A DNA stretch of 64,000 bases, from positions 1,054,001 through 1,118,000 of the forward strand of contig OZ004592.1 of NCBI GenBank assembly GCA_963924555.1. Direction: 5' to 3'. Both the position numbers and the translations under genes were made by a program. Each line of letters starts with the position of its first letter. The first letter of the stretch is position 1. The DNA comes from Crambe crambe (Eukaryota > Porifera > Demospongiae > Poecilosclerida > Crambeidae). Under the pieces are notes generated by a model. That model was not told where the DNA came from and searched no databases. It saw only the letters and a program-made list of their open reading frames with translations. Shown in pieces: positions 10,837 through 24,874 of this stretch.

Positions 10837-13800
10837 AAAGGTCATATCGTGACAACTGTATGGACTCACCTAATATGACTTCAGGAGCTCTGTAGTGCCT
10901 TGTGGAGACGACTGTACTGTGATGTTCCTCATCAAAGGTGGCAGAGCCAAAGTCTATCAACCGTATGTCAGAATTCTTCACTACTCTTACATCTTTTTTC
11001 TGCATAGATCACAGGTGAAAGGTTATATACTGACTCTGCAAAACCAACTCTAGAAAGGTTCAATACTTGTCATTATTTATATGGAATTCAGATGTAAATA
11101 ATTGTTTTTCTGGCCATTCATAACATTTGGGTTTACTCGGGACATCTGTTTCAGGATGTTTTTCTTACCAGTCTTGCATCATAGTAGATGTCAAAGTCTG
11201 AGCTCACAAAGAGAACGTTCTCAGGCTTGAGGTCTGTGTGAGTGAGTCTGGTGCGATGAAGATCTGAACACAAAATTATAAAAAAAAAGGATGATAAAAT
11301 TAGTTGGACTCAAATTATGAGCTAGTTTATAGAAATTTAAAGTAGAATTGGTATTTCTGCCTTCTGTACTAACAAACCAAGAGTACACTACATCCAAACT
11401 TACATTTGACAGCCTTGATGAGCTGATAGGCTATGTGCCTCACTTGAAATAGTGGGTAGGGGTGGTATTGGTTATCTCTCTGCATTTAAAAATAAAATGT
11501 TATTTTCTGTACATCAAACTATACACATGTGCACTATTTGTTTTTGTTGTTATTTACGATAACCCATCATATAGATAAACATGTCCACTTACCAGAAAAT
11601 CAAAGACGCTCAGACCGAGCATGTCAAAAGTGAGGCATATGTGGCCGTGGTAGTCGAACCAGTCCAACATCTGGACACAGAGGCTAAGAGACAACAAGAA
11701 GACAACATTCGTCATTCATGTGTCCAGGAAGTGTGTAAGCAAGCTAGCACTTCATGGACGGTCCTTACAGTGGGGACAAGGTGAACCTTCCAAATATGGG
11801 AGGTGTGTACACGAACTACCCCAGAGCTTGGTTTGTTTTTAAACTAAAATCAATTTCGCGAAATTTTAATAGCAAATTTCCTGCCATGATTGTGCTTTCA
11901 AAAATCAGCACAATGCACAACTGATGGCTGCCTGCCTGCTGTTGAACCGTCCATAAGAATTCTAAACTGGAGCCTTAGCTGGCATGATAAGTCAACAAAA
12001 TCCCAAGCCGGCCACATCTGTGGAAATGAAAACAGAAACTGTTGACTTACTCTTGCCCGTCCTCTGTTATTGTTCTGATTTGATCCAGTACTCTGATCTC
12101 GATCTTGGCTGCCACCCTGCACATTGGAACAATCGTACAATCATGTGATGAAATACAAAATCCCTATATGACCAGTTATTTACTTTGGCCAACTTGAAAA
12201 CACTGAAATTTGGCCAACAATTCTTTGAACCCTGGATATGGTTGTTTCCTTATATGGAATACACATTAATATATTAATATGCAAGTACTTTTGCTACATG
12301 ATATAGGCTTTGAAGCGTTGTAAACTCCTAACACAATTTGTGCGATAAACACAGCTGGCAACAGAGTGGGAAGCATGCTTAGCAAACTAGATAGAGTATA
12401 CAAGATGTAGTATACTAGACTATACTAGCTATACAAGATGTAGTATACTAACTATACTAGCTATACAAGATGTAGTATACTAGACTATACTAGATTGGAA
12501 TCAAAAACAAGTCAATTATGGAATGAAGGAAACCGCATGGTTACCAGCACATACTGTGGCTCACTGTAAAACATGCTAAAAATCACATTAGCTGGGCTAA
12601 GGCAGCCAAGCTTGTATCCAATGACAGGCAGCCTAGTTACACACTACATTAATGACAGTAATTACTCCATCGTGCTTAATGAACTAGCCATTAGAGGGCT
12701 GGGTAAACTCATTAGATCAACTGACCAGAACACAAAACAAAAACTTTCAACTAAGGTACTCGGTATCAATGGACAATTATGAAAGGGGCATTTATTTAAT
12801 GGGGGGGCCTATAATTATGTTTAAAGGAGGCACAATGTGTTACTGTAATAGAATTACAGATTTTGAAATAAGTAAAGGGATAGCTAAAGGGGTGTACCCT
12901 GATATTTAGATCCAACTCACCGATACTTGGGGACATTTTTGATGATTTTGACAGCTACCTGTTTTCCTGTTAATCTGTAGCAGTGGGAGGAGAAAGAGTG
13001 AGAATGATTTTTTTTTCCAGGCAGAACATAAACAGGCTTGGTAGGTGCCAACATGTTTACAATATGCCTGGCAACTGGACCATAAATAGCTAATAACCAC
13101 GACAAGAGAGAACAAAAATCTGATCAAAGACCTTCAACTCTATTAAGAGTGAACTAGCTTTTCCGCAAAAACACTCTGCTTATGATCATGCAATATGATG
13201 TCATAGTACTTAAGCAACCACCTTCAACTGAGCCATGGGAAGCAGTTTTAGCCACAACATTTAATAAAATACAGGCAACAGTTCCAAAGGGGATTTCTTT
13301 GTTACTAAATTTTATGAAATCTCAGAAGCCCAGACATGCAATAATAGGAAGATCACAAACACCACATCGCATAGTAGTCACCAGGACTTGAGGGGTGAGC
13401 TCCATTAATGGTTAATAATGGGGGCTCCCTCCTTGTAATTGTAAGATAGCTACTATGACTGATCACTGGGATCTTAACGAGGATTAGGGACAGGGGCTCC
13501 CAACCAAAGACGATGAGAACTAGCCAGGATATAGGCTATAGCCACCAACCAGGAAATCATATACCACAAGGGGACACATAAGCATTTCCTCATCTCTTCC
13601 TGATTGACCACAATAAGAAAATTAATATGACTGAAAATTAAAAGTAAATGTAGGATCATAGTGTTTCTCTACAATCGCATACAACCATCCTCCACCCACT
13701 GCAACCCCATACAATAGAATTCAAGTGGGGGGCTTCTCAAAAGGAAAAGAAGAAGCCACAACAGAAGGTGTGTGTATGCACACAAACAGGTGGATGCAGA

Positions 13801-16800
13801 TCCTTCTGGGACCTTCTGGTCACAACTCCTCATAGCATGTCAGCTGTCATCAAGCATAAAATGTAGTGCTCATTTCCCTGGTGCTAACTCACTTCCCAGG
13901 GATGTGTGTACCTGCTACATTGCACTCTGTTGATAAGGAACAGATAAAGTTGCCAGTTGCTTGTCGAGTGATGAATTTTAAAGGCTTCTGTACTACTTAC
14001 TTACTGGTGCAATGTTCCCCACACGAAGGAACTTTTTAACGGTAAACAGAGAGTTGATCATCATGAAATGCTTTTCCAAGTTGTATTTACAAGATCAGCC
14101 AATAAATTGAGCAAAAAAAAAAAAAAAACAAGTCTAGATGATCAAAGTGAATTGCCCACATCAAAGTGAATTCTTCCACAATTCCATCAGATAAGCTTGC
14201 TTGGTCATTTGTGCTGGAGAAGGAACTGACAAATGAGGCCATTTGTAGTGGTATACCGCATGATACCACAGGATATAGAAGCCATTGAATCACTGAGATC
14301 AGAGCCAAGGACAGATGAACAAGGTGACCCTATATAGCAATGCAGTGAGAGTGACTTGGTACTAGCACTATAAGCATTGCTGTCCTACAGCTTGGAGCAA
14401 AGCCCAATTCATAGCAAAATGAATCGAGTGTAATAAAAGAGTGAATTAGAACCAGGCTTGAGCCACAACATGATAATCCCTGGATCCTCTATACTTGAAA
14501 GACCTCAAATTAGGCATGATTCCAGCCAGACAGCCAATTATACCTGACTCAGCATCATATGGAATCCATAGAGTTTGGCAGGTGTGTTATCATGCTACCT
14601 GCTCAAACTAATTCTATTGGGTGATCCACTGACATCAAAAGGACTTAACATCATCACCTGGCATCCTGGATTACTAATCAGCAATATTTAGGAGCTTGAT
14701 CTCAACAGTAATGCCAATTCAGCTCAGAAAAGGCTAAGCGTGCATCCATTAGAATAACTACCATCTCATTTCGGGACCTCTGAATCAAGCACTCAAATAA
14801 CAATAACCCATTGGACAAATTAGGCCTGTCATCTTGGCAAGACAAGCATTATGTTTATCAGCAGCTTTAAGCAGCTAAGGGAAGGCTTGAACCAACAAGC
14901 ATGCATTAGCAGACCCATTAAGCAAGTGTTTTGAACACTCTGGATTCTCAACGAAGTGGTGCATTACTAAGTATACAAAATGTCTTTTTCAAGCTCTTCT
15001 GATTGACTTGGCTAACCATTCATCACTTTCCTATCGATGTCAGTGAAGAACTCTGCAAAGGTACACGGCACAACACACACCAGATGGTGTAATGCCTTAT
15101 TTGTCAACCCTCTGGTTGCCACAGAGTACAAAGTTCATTTCACAGGTGGTTTCTGCGCATTTCTTGCCAACATCCAAAAAAATAGAAAAAAATCTTTTAA
15201 TGCTGGTTCATACCAACAGCTAATTTGTTATCCTTTTTGTTAACCACATGTTTCATTATTGGGTCAAAGCTGGAACTTGAGCACTCACCTCTTAGAGAGA
15301 AAGATTGTGCACAATTGCGACACTGCTAGTGAATTACAAAGGAAACATTGCTATAACCACAATCTAACAGCTTGTGACTCTGAAGAGGCATATTCAGCTT
15401 GAGCACTAGACAGACAGATGGCAACCAGATGAAAAGCATCCTACAATGGGACAAAAGAGGTCTGTATTACTACAAAATGAGTTTTGTCAGTTCTTGTTCT
15501 CGACACTGTAGGAGGCTCAGCTCTTTTCAGCGAGGTTTTCAATACTCACCTAACAGAAAGGAGAAAGTTGAAAGCAACCACAAATGATCAAAAATGATGG
15601 GGGGGAGGGGGAAATGGAGATTTCAGGTGTTTGGGATGGTCAGTCTGGTTTGGTTAGAGATGAGTGATGCTCACTCACTTATTGCAATGTGGCTACATAA
15701 ATTCATCATGCAAGTTTTTCATTTCACAGTCCTTTGATTCCTGAAATTGAAGATACACCAAAGCCTTTCATGGAAAAAAAACATCAAATGAGATGGTTTA
15801 GAGTCAAAGCAGTGACACTGCACACTATACACACATAGTAAGCCATGCTATATATACATATAACTGGCCCATTGTTTGCACAATTGGTTGTGGGTATCTT
15901 CCAAATGAGATGCTGCTACCTCATCTTGAAGTGCACATTTGGTTAAAAACCAGACAATGGAGGCCATAAGACTAGTAGTAGCCTCCACCATAGCACCTGT
16001 ACCATCATATGTCAGTCATACTGTACTGACTGACTGATCTCCAGTTCAACAATCCTGTAGAAATGATCCTGTGTGGGTTGACTACCACGAGTATCCCATA
16101 AAAACCATTTCCTTTTTGGCAAAAACAGCAAAAAAGCTGGCAAGGAGGGGGAGAGTTTTGCTGCAAATTGCAACTGAAGCACCTTAAAAACCTCATCATG
16201 AAAATGAAGTCCGGAATAGTTACAAAGCCAAATAAATGGAAAAGCAGAGTAAAGAAGGCACTGATTATAGGCAGTATACCATAACATTCCATTCAATGAG
16301 TTTACACACAGCAGTTTCAGTCAATGGGAGGCTTCTAGCCATTCAGGCTCTATTTAACAGTATACAACCCACAACCCCACATTTACACACCTAGCTTGCA
16401 GTCTACACCAGCAGCTGCCTTATCAGCACATACATTATTATGGCCACAAATCTGTAACAAGTCTTGTAGTGACGATCAGTGACTATCAGAGAGTGAGAGC
16501 ACCGATGGTAGGATAAGTATTGCAAGCAAAGATAATTAGGTTGCACCCTGACAAGCCGCTCATTAGAGCCTTCTGCCCCCCCCCCCAACAACAATAAAGC
16601 TATGATATAACACAACACAGCTTCTCATCAACAACAGATCACCTCAACTTTGTTATCAAAAACCACCAAAAGATAACCCTGCATATAAGCTATAGCAGAT
16701 ACATCTTCACTGTTAAGAAAATGTTTACGTAGGCAACATATAGAAAGATACACAAAGACAGTGTAGATATGATGGGGGATAAGCTTCAGAATAGCAAGTG

Positions 16801-19071
16801 ATGTTGCAAAATGGTCCTCATAATATACTACCTGTGTCTCGTTTAGTGCAGTATCCGACTGTTAACACACTTGTGATATCCAAGCAAACTGTGATATCTG
16901 AGCAAACGACCCTTTTAAAACATGTACTATAGCCAGACACTCCGATACATCGGAGAGTACAACAGTAACAGAAACCCTTAACACTGAGGCTACTCAGAAG
17001 GCACTCCACGAACAGCGATTACCATCATAAGCTTATGGCTGATCCATTAGCACCTACAAGAACTATTTGACAGTATTAGTCAAGAGTGATATTGAATGTG
17101 CGAGCCATTGAAATAAATAAATGTAAGATGGACCTACACTCCCTGTATAATTGGCTTATGGACACCACAATAATAAAGGTCAACTGACTGTTTAGGAAGC
17201 TGTGGTTAGTCTAATGTGATTCAGCCCATACATTTGACTTACCTGTCTTTGCAGCACACCACTTTGCCAAACGTTCCCTCTCCCAATGTTCTCAAGATTT
17301 CATCTGTTGGAAGAGTATATACATAAGGTAAACTAAAACATACACTAAGTTTCTAAGTTAACGCCTCATCAACTAACTCAGCATGGATCATCAAATTATA
17401 AAAAAGGTGGAAAGAAAATTAGGTGGAAAAAATTAATTTAAGGGGTGAGAAAAGTGATTTGGGATCATAACAATAATAATGTCCATACCCAAAAATTAAG
17501 TTTGGTGGGAAAGGGGGTGAATGTAGTACTACTAGCTCTGATTACTGTCATTGATAGCATGTGATGAGGAAGATAAGCTCTGTATTGTGGCCAGCTCCAA
17601 AGGAATAAGGGTTACTGAGATAACTAGCTACAATGATTGCTCCTGTTTCAAAAATCAAAAAGTATATTAGCTCATTGATACATTGTGCATGCACAAAGCC
17701 CAAGAACTTACGGCTTATGGCAACTGGATAATTATACCCAGGGGGAAATGAATATGGCACCCAAAGATAGCTTTCATAGCCTGCAACAGCTGATACCCTC
17801 AGCTCTAGCATATTTTTTGAAATGTCATGCATTGCAGACTTACATCTTTGGTCGATCTTATCTCCTTTGTGATAAATGAGATGACCGGTCGGATCATCAC
17901 GAACCTTCACAGTACAATCCACTTCAAGTGTTGTAGTCGCAGAAGTTCTCTTATCCGACGTTTCTTGTTGCTTCGCGCTTGAAGTCGAGCTCACTGGGGC
18001 TACCGCTCCACCGCGACTCCGTACTGCCTTCAGTGGTTTGTGTCTTCTCGATGTTTTAGCCGTGGATCCAGTACTACTGGTCAGACTGGAGCCCTGCATA
18101 GTTGGAGTACCCCCTGTGTCAGTTGTCTTTCGAACACACATAGCAAGCATGTTGCTAGCCGATATACTTATATTAACTGAGAATTGTCAGAAGTATTCAA
18201 ACAATGATATGATGCTAATGATCCGATGATGGTTGGTAACTGGATACGTCTCCACTGATATAACAATACCAGAGATGAGTGGGTTAGCTATGAAAATTAG
18301 TTTCAGCAGCTAGACTCAGATTCACAGGCAGTTAGCTCTCCAAACTGACGTGGGTAAGACAGACTTCTTCTCTAGCTACGTACTTTATATCCAAAAAGTG
18401 ACTTTCTCACTTTTGGAGCGGCTACATTCAAGCTACATAGGGCAACTATAGAACAACAGAAGTTACCAGTTAGCTACTAATCCTAATTACAAGCAACGAA
18501 CATAGCGCCTGCTTTGACCACACAGTACAATTACATGTGCAGGAAGACTACAAGCTACGGATGTCGCGCGCACGCAATAATAGAACAAGTAGTACAATAG
18601 GATGTGCATCATCAACCGCAAAAGGCGGGTAAATACACTTACTTCTTTGAGATTGTGAACCTTCTTTGTAGTCTTATCTTTCTTGAGGGCCTGGAGAGTT
18701 CTCTGTCTTCCCGATGCAGTGCTGGAATTGGAACACCGAGTCAGGTAGCCGTTGATGGAATACGAATGAGCATTTCTTTGGATATCGCCACTTGAAATGA
18801 TAGATGAACCCTGAATATTTGCACAAACGCCTCTAGTGGCAACTTGAGAAATATTATGTGCTGACTGTTTAGGAGCTAAATAATTGACTGGTTTACGATG
18901 CTCGAAAGGTCTGAGGTGATACTTATGTTGACATGGTTGTTTATCATATTGAGGAAGAGAACAGCAGTCTCGGGCTTGAGCATATCGGAGATCATAGCGA
19001 GGTCGCTTGATGGAATTGAAGTCTTTGAGTGCAGGATCTTCAAGATCTCTTCTTTGTCTCTTTCTTGACAT
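9500..19071 (-). CDS. CLK: CLK-type LAMMER dual-specificity protein kinase
   Basis: A nuclear kinase family that phosphorylates SR splicing factors. N-terminal exons at about 18640-19071 (start [12 protein letters not shown], basic) and 17850-18140 (low-complexity, then [13 protein letters not shown] as just before CLK kinase domains) are followed by the glycine loop [10 protein letters not shown] (17243-17300). Next come [13 protein letters not shown] with the VAIK-type lysine (12921-12974), an [11 protein letters not shown] exon (about 12056-12120), the catalytic loop HTDLKPEN (near 11230), DFGSATF and [16 protein letters not shown] (about 10866-11003), [14 protein letters not shown] (about 10225), and C-terminal [18 protein letters not shown]. 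The stop is at 9500-9502. The HTDLKPEN and EHHST motifs are LAMMER hallmarks; the LAMMER motif itself reads LAMMEV here. A second in-frame ATG at the head of the 18140 exon could serve an alternative start. Confidence 0.92.
10786..10832. repeat. (GA)n microsatellite in CLK intron
   Basis: An uninterrupted run of about 20 GA dinucleotides after TGTGTGTG, immediately beside the splice donor end of a CLK exon. On the sense strand it is a CT tract. Confidence 0.95.
12391..12498. repeat. ~43-bp tandem repeat in CLK intron
   Basis: About 2.5 copies of a unit containing TATACAAGATGTAGTATACT and CTATACTAG. The unit is itself rich in TATAC/GTATA inverted pairs. Confidence 0.7.
12975..17242 (-). other. 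4.3-kb intron of CLK between glycine-loop and lysine exons
   Basis: By far the longest intron in the kinase gene and atypical for this compact region. Only short, frame-scattered ORFs are present, with a poly-C run near 16577 and poly-A near 14114. I see no transposon termini, RNA gene or nested coding gene. It could hold regulatory sequence or an unrecognised decayed element. Confidence 0.6.
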
Positions 19072-20081
19072 TCTCAAAAGTTTAAAACTAGCTAATATGA
19101 CTCTAATTACAAATTAGAATAATACACAGATAAAATCACCCTATTTATTGATGCTAATAAAAATTATGATGTAAAAATATTTGGCTGACTGATTTACAAT
19201 AGATAGAATGATTTTATATAATACACAGACACTTGGTGTAATTCAGGTAAAAATTTTATAATAAATTAAAATGATGTTATAGTTCACAGTAGCAGCGACC
19301 TAAAATGGCAAGATCATAACACTGTTTATGATGGAGTGAGTTGGTAAGTCTTATCCTCACAACTTTGAAATGGCCCCTCCCCTTCTTTTACATGACATAC
19401 CACTACTCATTATCACTGGCTGTTTTGTAACAATATTTAGCACCGTTTAAAACTAAATCATTTAATATAATCCTTTCTAACATTAAACAAGCAATTAGCA
19501 TGAACTTTTAATGCATACAGTCACAGTCGAGTCATAGAAGTTCAAATAATAATAATATTATGAACCTGTGTGTACCCAAGAAAATTATCACCATCCGTAC
19601 CAGTACATTATAATAACTATACACCAAGTAATGTGACAGTCAGTGCACCACAGGCTAACACGCCCCAGAGGGATATTAACTTTAGTATTTTGTGACAGAG
19701 CCTGAGGTTAGTACCATGACTGTACTAACCAAATATCCCTTAAATATACTAGGAACAAAACACGAACGTTGTTATCTTTATACTCATCTAGAGAATCTGT
19801 ATTAGTGTATGTATAAAACGATACCTTTAGACTCCTTGACAATAAAGCTTCATCTCAAGGTCCCACTTATACTGGTAAGCTTCATTATGGTCTCAGGCAC
19901 GTTTGTCGGTCATATGATGAGAGCTCGCTGTCCTACTTCAACGACACAAGGGTGAACAAAGTCTTACTCGGCTCCTTTACTCTCTCACCCACCGATCAAT
20001 CAACGCAAATATGTACCGCCATTTTTATTTAAAATTTTTTTACATTGGTAGGGTGGGCAATATTTGGAAAAAAGTGAGGAG
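19072..20081. other. AT-rich intergenic between CLK and MRPL53-like
   Basis: A roughly 1 kb gap between two divergent genes. No coding, RNA or repeat structure was recognised. It presumably holds both promoters: CG content rises slightly at 19900-20000, close to the MRPL53-like start. Confidence 0.6.
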
Positions 20082-20488
20082 ATGGCTACATTTCGAGGTT
20101 TCACGTTGGAGAAGTTGTCAGACATCAAAATTATCTTCTCTACATTTGACAGTAGGGCGGGTGCGGCTAGGTATGATTTAGTAGGCCCATTACTGGCTCA
20201 GATGGAGCTAACTATTGCACTTTATGCAGAGAATTTTTTAGAAGAGTGTCGTCCAGAAAAATGCAGCAGACCAATTCAAAATGTAAAGTCAGGACAGAAA
20301 TCAGGGAAATAGAAACTGACCCATCTGTTGAAGTCACATTTAGTAAGCGAGTCCAAGTTTTGTAATATGACTCAATCACTTAGATATTAAATTTTGCAGG
20401 TGATGGTGTGAAAGTACAGTTTGACTGTACCAAAACAACTGCTCTAGATATGATTGCAGAAATCAATGCCAAAGTTAAATCAAAATGA
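20082..20488 (+). CDS. MRPL53: Mitochondrial ribosomal protein L53-like (mL53)
   Basis: Three exons, 20082-20170, 20230-20342 and 20400-20488, joined by GT-AG introns of about 59 and 57 bp, encode 96 residues (human MRPL53 is 112). The product starts MATFRGFTLEKLSDIKI. Exon 2 gives REFFRRVSSRKMQQTNSKCK, matching the family's F-L-x-x-VSS-x-K-x2-x-TN-x-x-C pattern. It then runs through VEVTF to SDGVKVQFDCTKTTALDMI, matching the human VLFGDG...LTALEML ending. mL53 is a component of the mitoribosomal large subunit with a thioredoxin-like fold. The reading frame only emerges after removing the short introns, and all three junctions keep phase. Confidence 0.78.
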
Positions 20489-20665
20489 TCCCCTAACACC
20501 CAATCTTTCATATCAACATTTGCAAAAAAAAAGTATTCAATAACTGAGGTTACCATGATTGCAGAAATGCTTTCCTACCACCCAGTTCTTCTGCAGAAAT
20601 AGAATTATTGATAAATGTGGCTAAAAGGTAGTTAATAGAATATGGAGTACACTGTATATCTGGTT

Positions 20666-22797
20666 CTATGGTGCTGTGCATGTGGGTGGTTTGAGTGGTT
20701 CCTTCATTTTCAGAGACTCCATTACTTCTGCAGAGTATTCGTCAGGCCTGGCTGCCATGTACTTCAGTGTGTATTCATCCACATCATTGATGATAAATTT
20801 GTGCTTGAAGATTTCGATGACTGCCCCAAAAGCAAAATCTTGAGGTCCATAATAGTCTGGATTGTCTGTTGAGCTTCCAGGCTTGGGAACCTTTGTGAAC
20901 TCCAGAAACCGTCCTCCCCTGATGCCAGAATTTCTGTGTGACAGGTGATACATACAGTTATAGCTTTTCTCTGCTATCAATAAGTAATTCACTTTCTGGT
21001 AGACTCAAAAAGGGAGACCATATCATCATAGAGTCTAAAGATGATGATAAACTTCCTATTTTTATCTTCTGGTCGTGAGGAAATCTGAAATTTATATGTA
21101 GAGATGGTGTTAGCAGGATGTATTTGTTATAGCTCTAGCTCACCATGGTAGCTCCAAATCGCAGTGTTTTACCATCATTTTCCAGCATTTTGATCACATC
21201 TTTCCTTGGTGGCTGAGGAATTAAGGAGTAGCATGATTGCTTGCTGTCCTCAAGAGAACCAAAGCCATTATAAGGAGGTAATTTCTGTAATAATGGTAAA
21301 TCATAAGTGCTTACAAAAAAATAGCCCAGTATGCTGAAACATACATGTTCAACTGGCTTTGGGGGTGGCTGAGTCACTTTGATGGGCTCAAAATTCTGAA
21401 TTCCAAAATTGATGTGATAAAACTCCTTTGTGAATTCATCACATTCATAGCTGTAAAATAATTCATAAGTAACCAAGAATAGTTCACTCAAAGTGCGTGC
21501 TAGACATACATGAAAAATCGTCTACCCATGAGGTTAATTGTGACCCCAATCATGAAATCCTTAGGAGAGAACCATTCCTTGATCTCTTCTGCTGAAATTT
21601 CTAACACAGATCTAGGAAAGTTAGCTGTACAGAAATAAAACCTGTATAAGACTTTTATAGTATATACTATGGACACTGTACATGGTATATCCTCTCTGTC
21701 TTTCGCTAATCTCTGCCGACACATAAGGACTGGAAAGGGATCCTTCCCATCGTTGGGTTCATGGACCTCCCTGATTTCAACTGTGTCATCCGCAAGAAAG
21801 TAATGTATTATCTATTTGATGGGGGAGGTTTTGATATGACTCATTAGAGCATTAGTTAATTTGCTCACAAATGGCTTCATTTCTCCAAACATGTTGTCAC
21901 GGTCATCCCAAACACAATAGAACCGTAGCACCTTCTTGTCCATCTCCAAAAACTGCTTCAGCTTGTCATAATCTGAAGGTGTTTTGTAGGCATATTGAGG
22001 TTGACGCCGTGAGAGTAAGTATGGATCAGATACTGTATTTTCTGGGGGACTCAATTCTATCCCCTCACTTGCCATGAACTCCTATAATCATTATAATAAT
22101 TGCCTTTTCTTTTTAAAACTTTATAGCTCACTTTTGTCCACTTATCACAGTCGTAGATATGGAAGACCTTTCCATAAAAGGTAATATTCATTCCAAGATT
22201 GAGGTCTTTCCAATGCCAAAAATCACCCAGATCATTTTTAGGCAGCCTCTGTCTCCTGATCAGTTTGCCTTGAGGCATTCCACTGTTCTCAATAGATGGT
22301 TCCATGACGGATATGGAGTCATCTTCTAAAAAATAGAAGATCCTCACATTTCTAACTCGATAAAATTCTTTGGGGGATTCGTGAACTGTTTGCTTAAAAT
22401 ATGCATCGAATCTCAAAACCTAAAAATCATAAAATTATGAATTGAAGGCTAGATTTACTGTTGATACTTGCCTTCTTATCTAGAGCAACATGAGCTGGTA
22501 CGAACTCCACTGGAGCTGGTTTGGTGGCATTGCCAAAAGTCAGGGTAGGACGAGTCTTGGCCAGCTCATCTAGATCTTCTTCAGTAAGTTGGTTAAATGG
22601 AAGGGGGTCACCCCCAACGGACAGTTTAGGTCGGTAAGTTTGTATGTAACCATTTTTGAAGGAAAGAGTTTGGGAAACATGGAAACGAGTTTTCTAGAGT
22701 GCAGCATAGGAAAATTAGTGAGTTAAATTTCTAGATGCAATAATTATCTTACAGATGGGTCGCTGAATGAATTTCCCGGTAGGAAAGGAAGAGCCAT
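20666..22797 (-). CDS. EFHC1: EFHC1/EFHC2-type protein, three DM10 domains
   Basis: Start at 22797 ([15 protein letters not shown]), the same opening as EFHC1/2. Short exons then encode three DM10 repeats. The first runs from [14 protein letters not shown] to [17 protein letters not shown] (about 22110-22420). The second runs from [17 protein letters not shown] to [19 protein letters not shown] (about 21420-21960). The third runs from TLRFGATM to [18 protein letters not shown] (about 20750-21170). EFHC proteins are microtubule inner proteins bound to the inside of ciliary doublets. The frame stops at 20666-20668 soon after the third DM10, so no EF-hand follows. Whether it is EFHC1 or EFHC2 cannot be decided here. 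It is divergent from Ku80 across about 250 bp. Confidence 0.9.
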
Positions 22798-23043
22798 CTT
22801 GTTCGAAAAACTATTAAAAAGCAGAGCTAGAGATCTTGTTAGCGTGGAACTTTTGTAACCATGGTGATAAGTGGGCGGGAATATGATTAACCTTCGACCC
22901 TTGCTCGTCGGTCAGCGCATGCAGGTTTCTGCAAGCTCATCTATCAAGGTCAGAAGGATCTGACGTCTGTAGTGTTCTTTCATAAACTAGTCCATGCTCA
23001 AGTCAAGTGGATTCTTCCTCTACTCTAATTGCAGGACAATAAG

Positions 23044-24830
23044 ATGGCAAAGGTTGATTAGCTGACAGTAGTATTATAGGAGGAAAATATGGTAAAGGGT
23101 CGGCTATGCCAGGCTGTACTGGTTAAGGGCCGGGGAGTTTGTTTTGCTATGTTTATTTCAGGACTAACTACTATTTTAGTCTAACTAAGCATCTCGAAAA
23201 TTTAAAGAAAGCTGGTAAACGGTAGTCAAATTTAAAAACTACTTTATTTATTTTACATGGTAAAGGGTCAACTTTTCTCACTTAGGATGTACTTGTAATA
23301 TGTTTGGATTTGGGTCCCTCCATGAGTGCTGAGCCTATGGATGGAGGAGAGACGTCTCTTGAGAAGGCAATCCGAGTGGCCACTCAGATCACTCAGCAAA
23401 AGGTACCTACAAGCTCACAGTAAGAAAGTGATTATGTCTGGACCCCTTTAATGATTAATGTGCTACACCCATGTTGATTTAATTAACCACCCCTTAATGA
23501 TTAATGTGCCACACTCATGTTGATTTAATCAACCGCCCCTCTAATGATTAATGTGCCACACCCATATTGATTTAATCTTCCATGATGCATAGATGTTTGC
23601 TGGCAGTAAAGACTTGTTGGGGCTGGTTCTGTTTGGAACACCAGGTGCGTGCATCCTTCCTTCCCTTTCCCTGATCCTCGGTGAATAATAATAATACATG
23701 ACCTATATGCCACAGACACAGACAATGAATTAGCAACTAACGAGGGGGGTTATGAGAACATTTCGGTGCCTTACCGACCTGCTCAACCAACTCTTGATTT
23801 CCTCCAGTATCTGACCTCTCAAGTCAAACCTGGGGGAGTGTCAACAGACTGTATCCACTTTATGAGCTAGGAGATACCCACCAGTAGATTAGTTACTGAC
23901 AAGGTGAAACTGCCTTATTTATGGGTTTTCCTTGACCTGAGTTTCTTCAGTTATTGATGCTCTAGTGGTAGCCATGGATTCTCTTACAAACACCATAATG
24001 TGAGTCCTTCCCTTGTTATCAGCAAATTGGTTGAAATGAGTGTGTTGGTTGTCTCTACATGCAGTGATCTGAACTTGAAGCGTGTTGGGGAAAAGAAGAT
24101 CTACCTCATGACAGATGCAGGGTCAGAGTACAGTGATGACCAACTTGTCCAAATCTGTCAAGGACTAAAGAACAATGATATTGAACTGATCGTTGTGTGA
24201 GTATCAAATCTGATTACTATGGAACTTCCAAGTGGCTCACAGCAATGAATATGTGTGGTGTGGTGGGAAATTTTCGTGGGGTCAATTTTTTATGAATTTC
24301 GTGGATACCAAAAAATGGAATTTATATTTTTTTCATACTTCAATTTTTGCTAAAACCATGCACTATATTGAATGCTACTGGTAGCAAGTAAGAATCTTGA
24401 CTCTCCCATCTCTCTCATTTTAGTGGACCTTCTGTCAGTTCTGGTGGTGGTGGTGATGGTGGAAATCCTCCTGATGATGGACCAGGCCCTTCCCATCACA
24501 GTCGTCCCCCAGCCTCCTCGTCTTCTGTGGTGAAGAAGACCCCACAACAAGTGGCCGGGGAGGCTATCATCAGCAGGCTGGTAGAGGAAGTTGATGGAGC
24601 ATGCTTCTCTTTCAGGTAAAGCTACCAGAATAGACCCATAAAGTGGTAAGGTTTATGATATCATGAGTGGAAACAAGAGTAATGATCCTTACCATTTGTG
24701 CTTCTATCTGATAGAGAGGCTTTGAATGTCACCACTTTCATCCAAAAGAAGGCCAAGAAGCAAACGACAAGATTTGCTGGACACTTGGAGATCGGTGACA
24801 GGCTCAAGATACCCTGCAAGATTTTCACCA

Positions 24831-24874
<44 letters not shown>

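Noticed and set aside
11898-12140. 80-codon minus frame taken as one exon
   Set aside because: Only about 12056-12120 matches CLK ([11 protein letters not shown], read in another frame); the rest is intron.
20064-20312. 82-codon plus frame as a stand-alone small gene
   Set aside because: It reads through a 59-bp intron; spliced in the correct phase the sequence matches MRPL53 instead.
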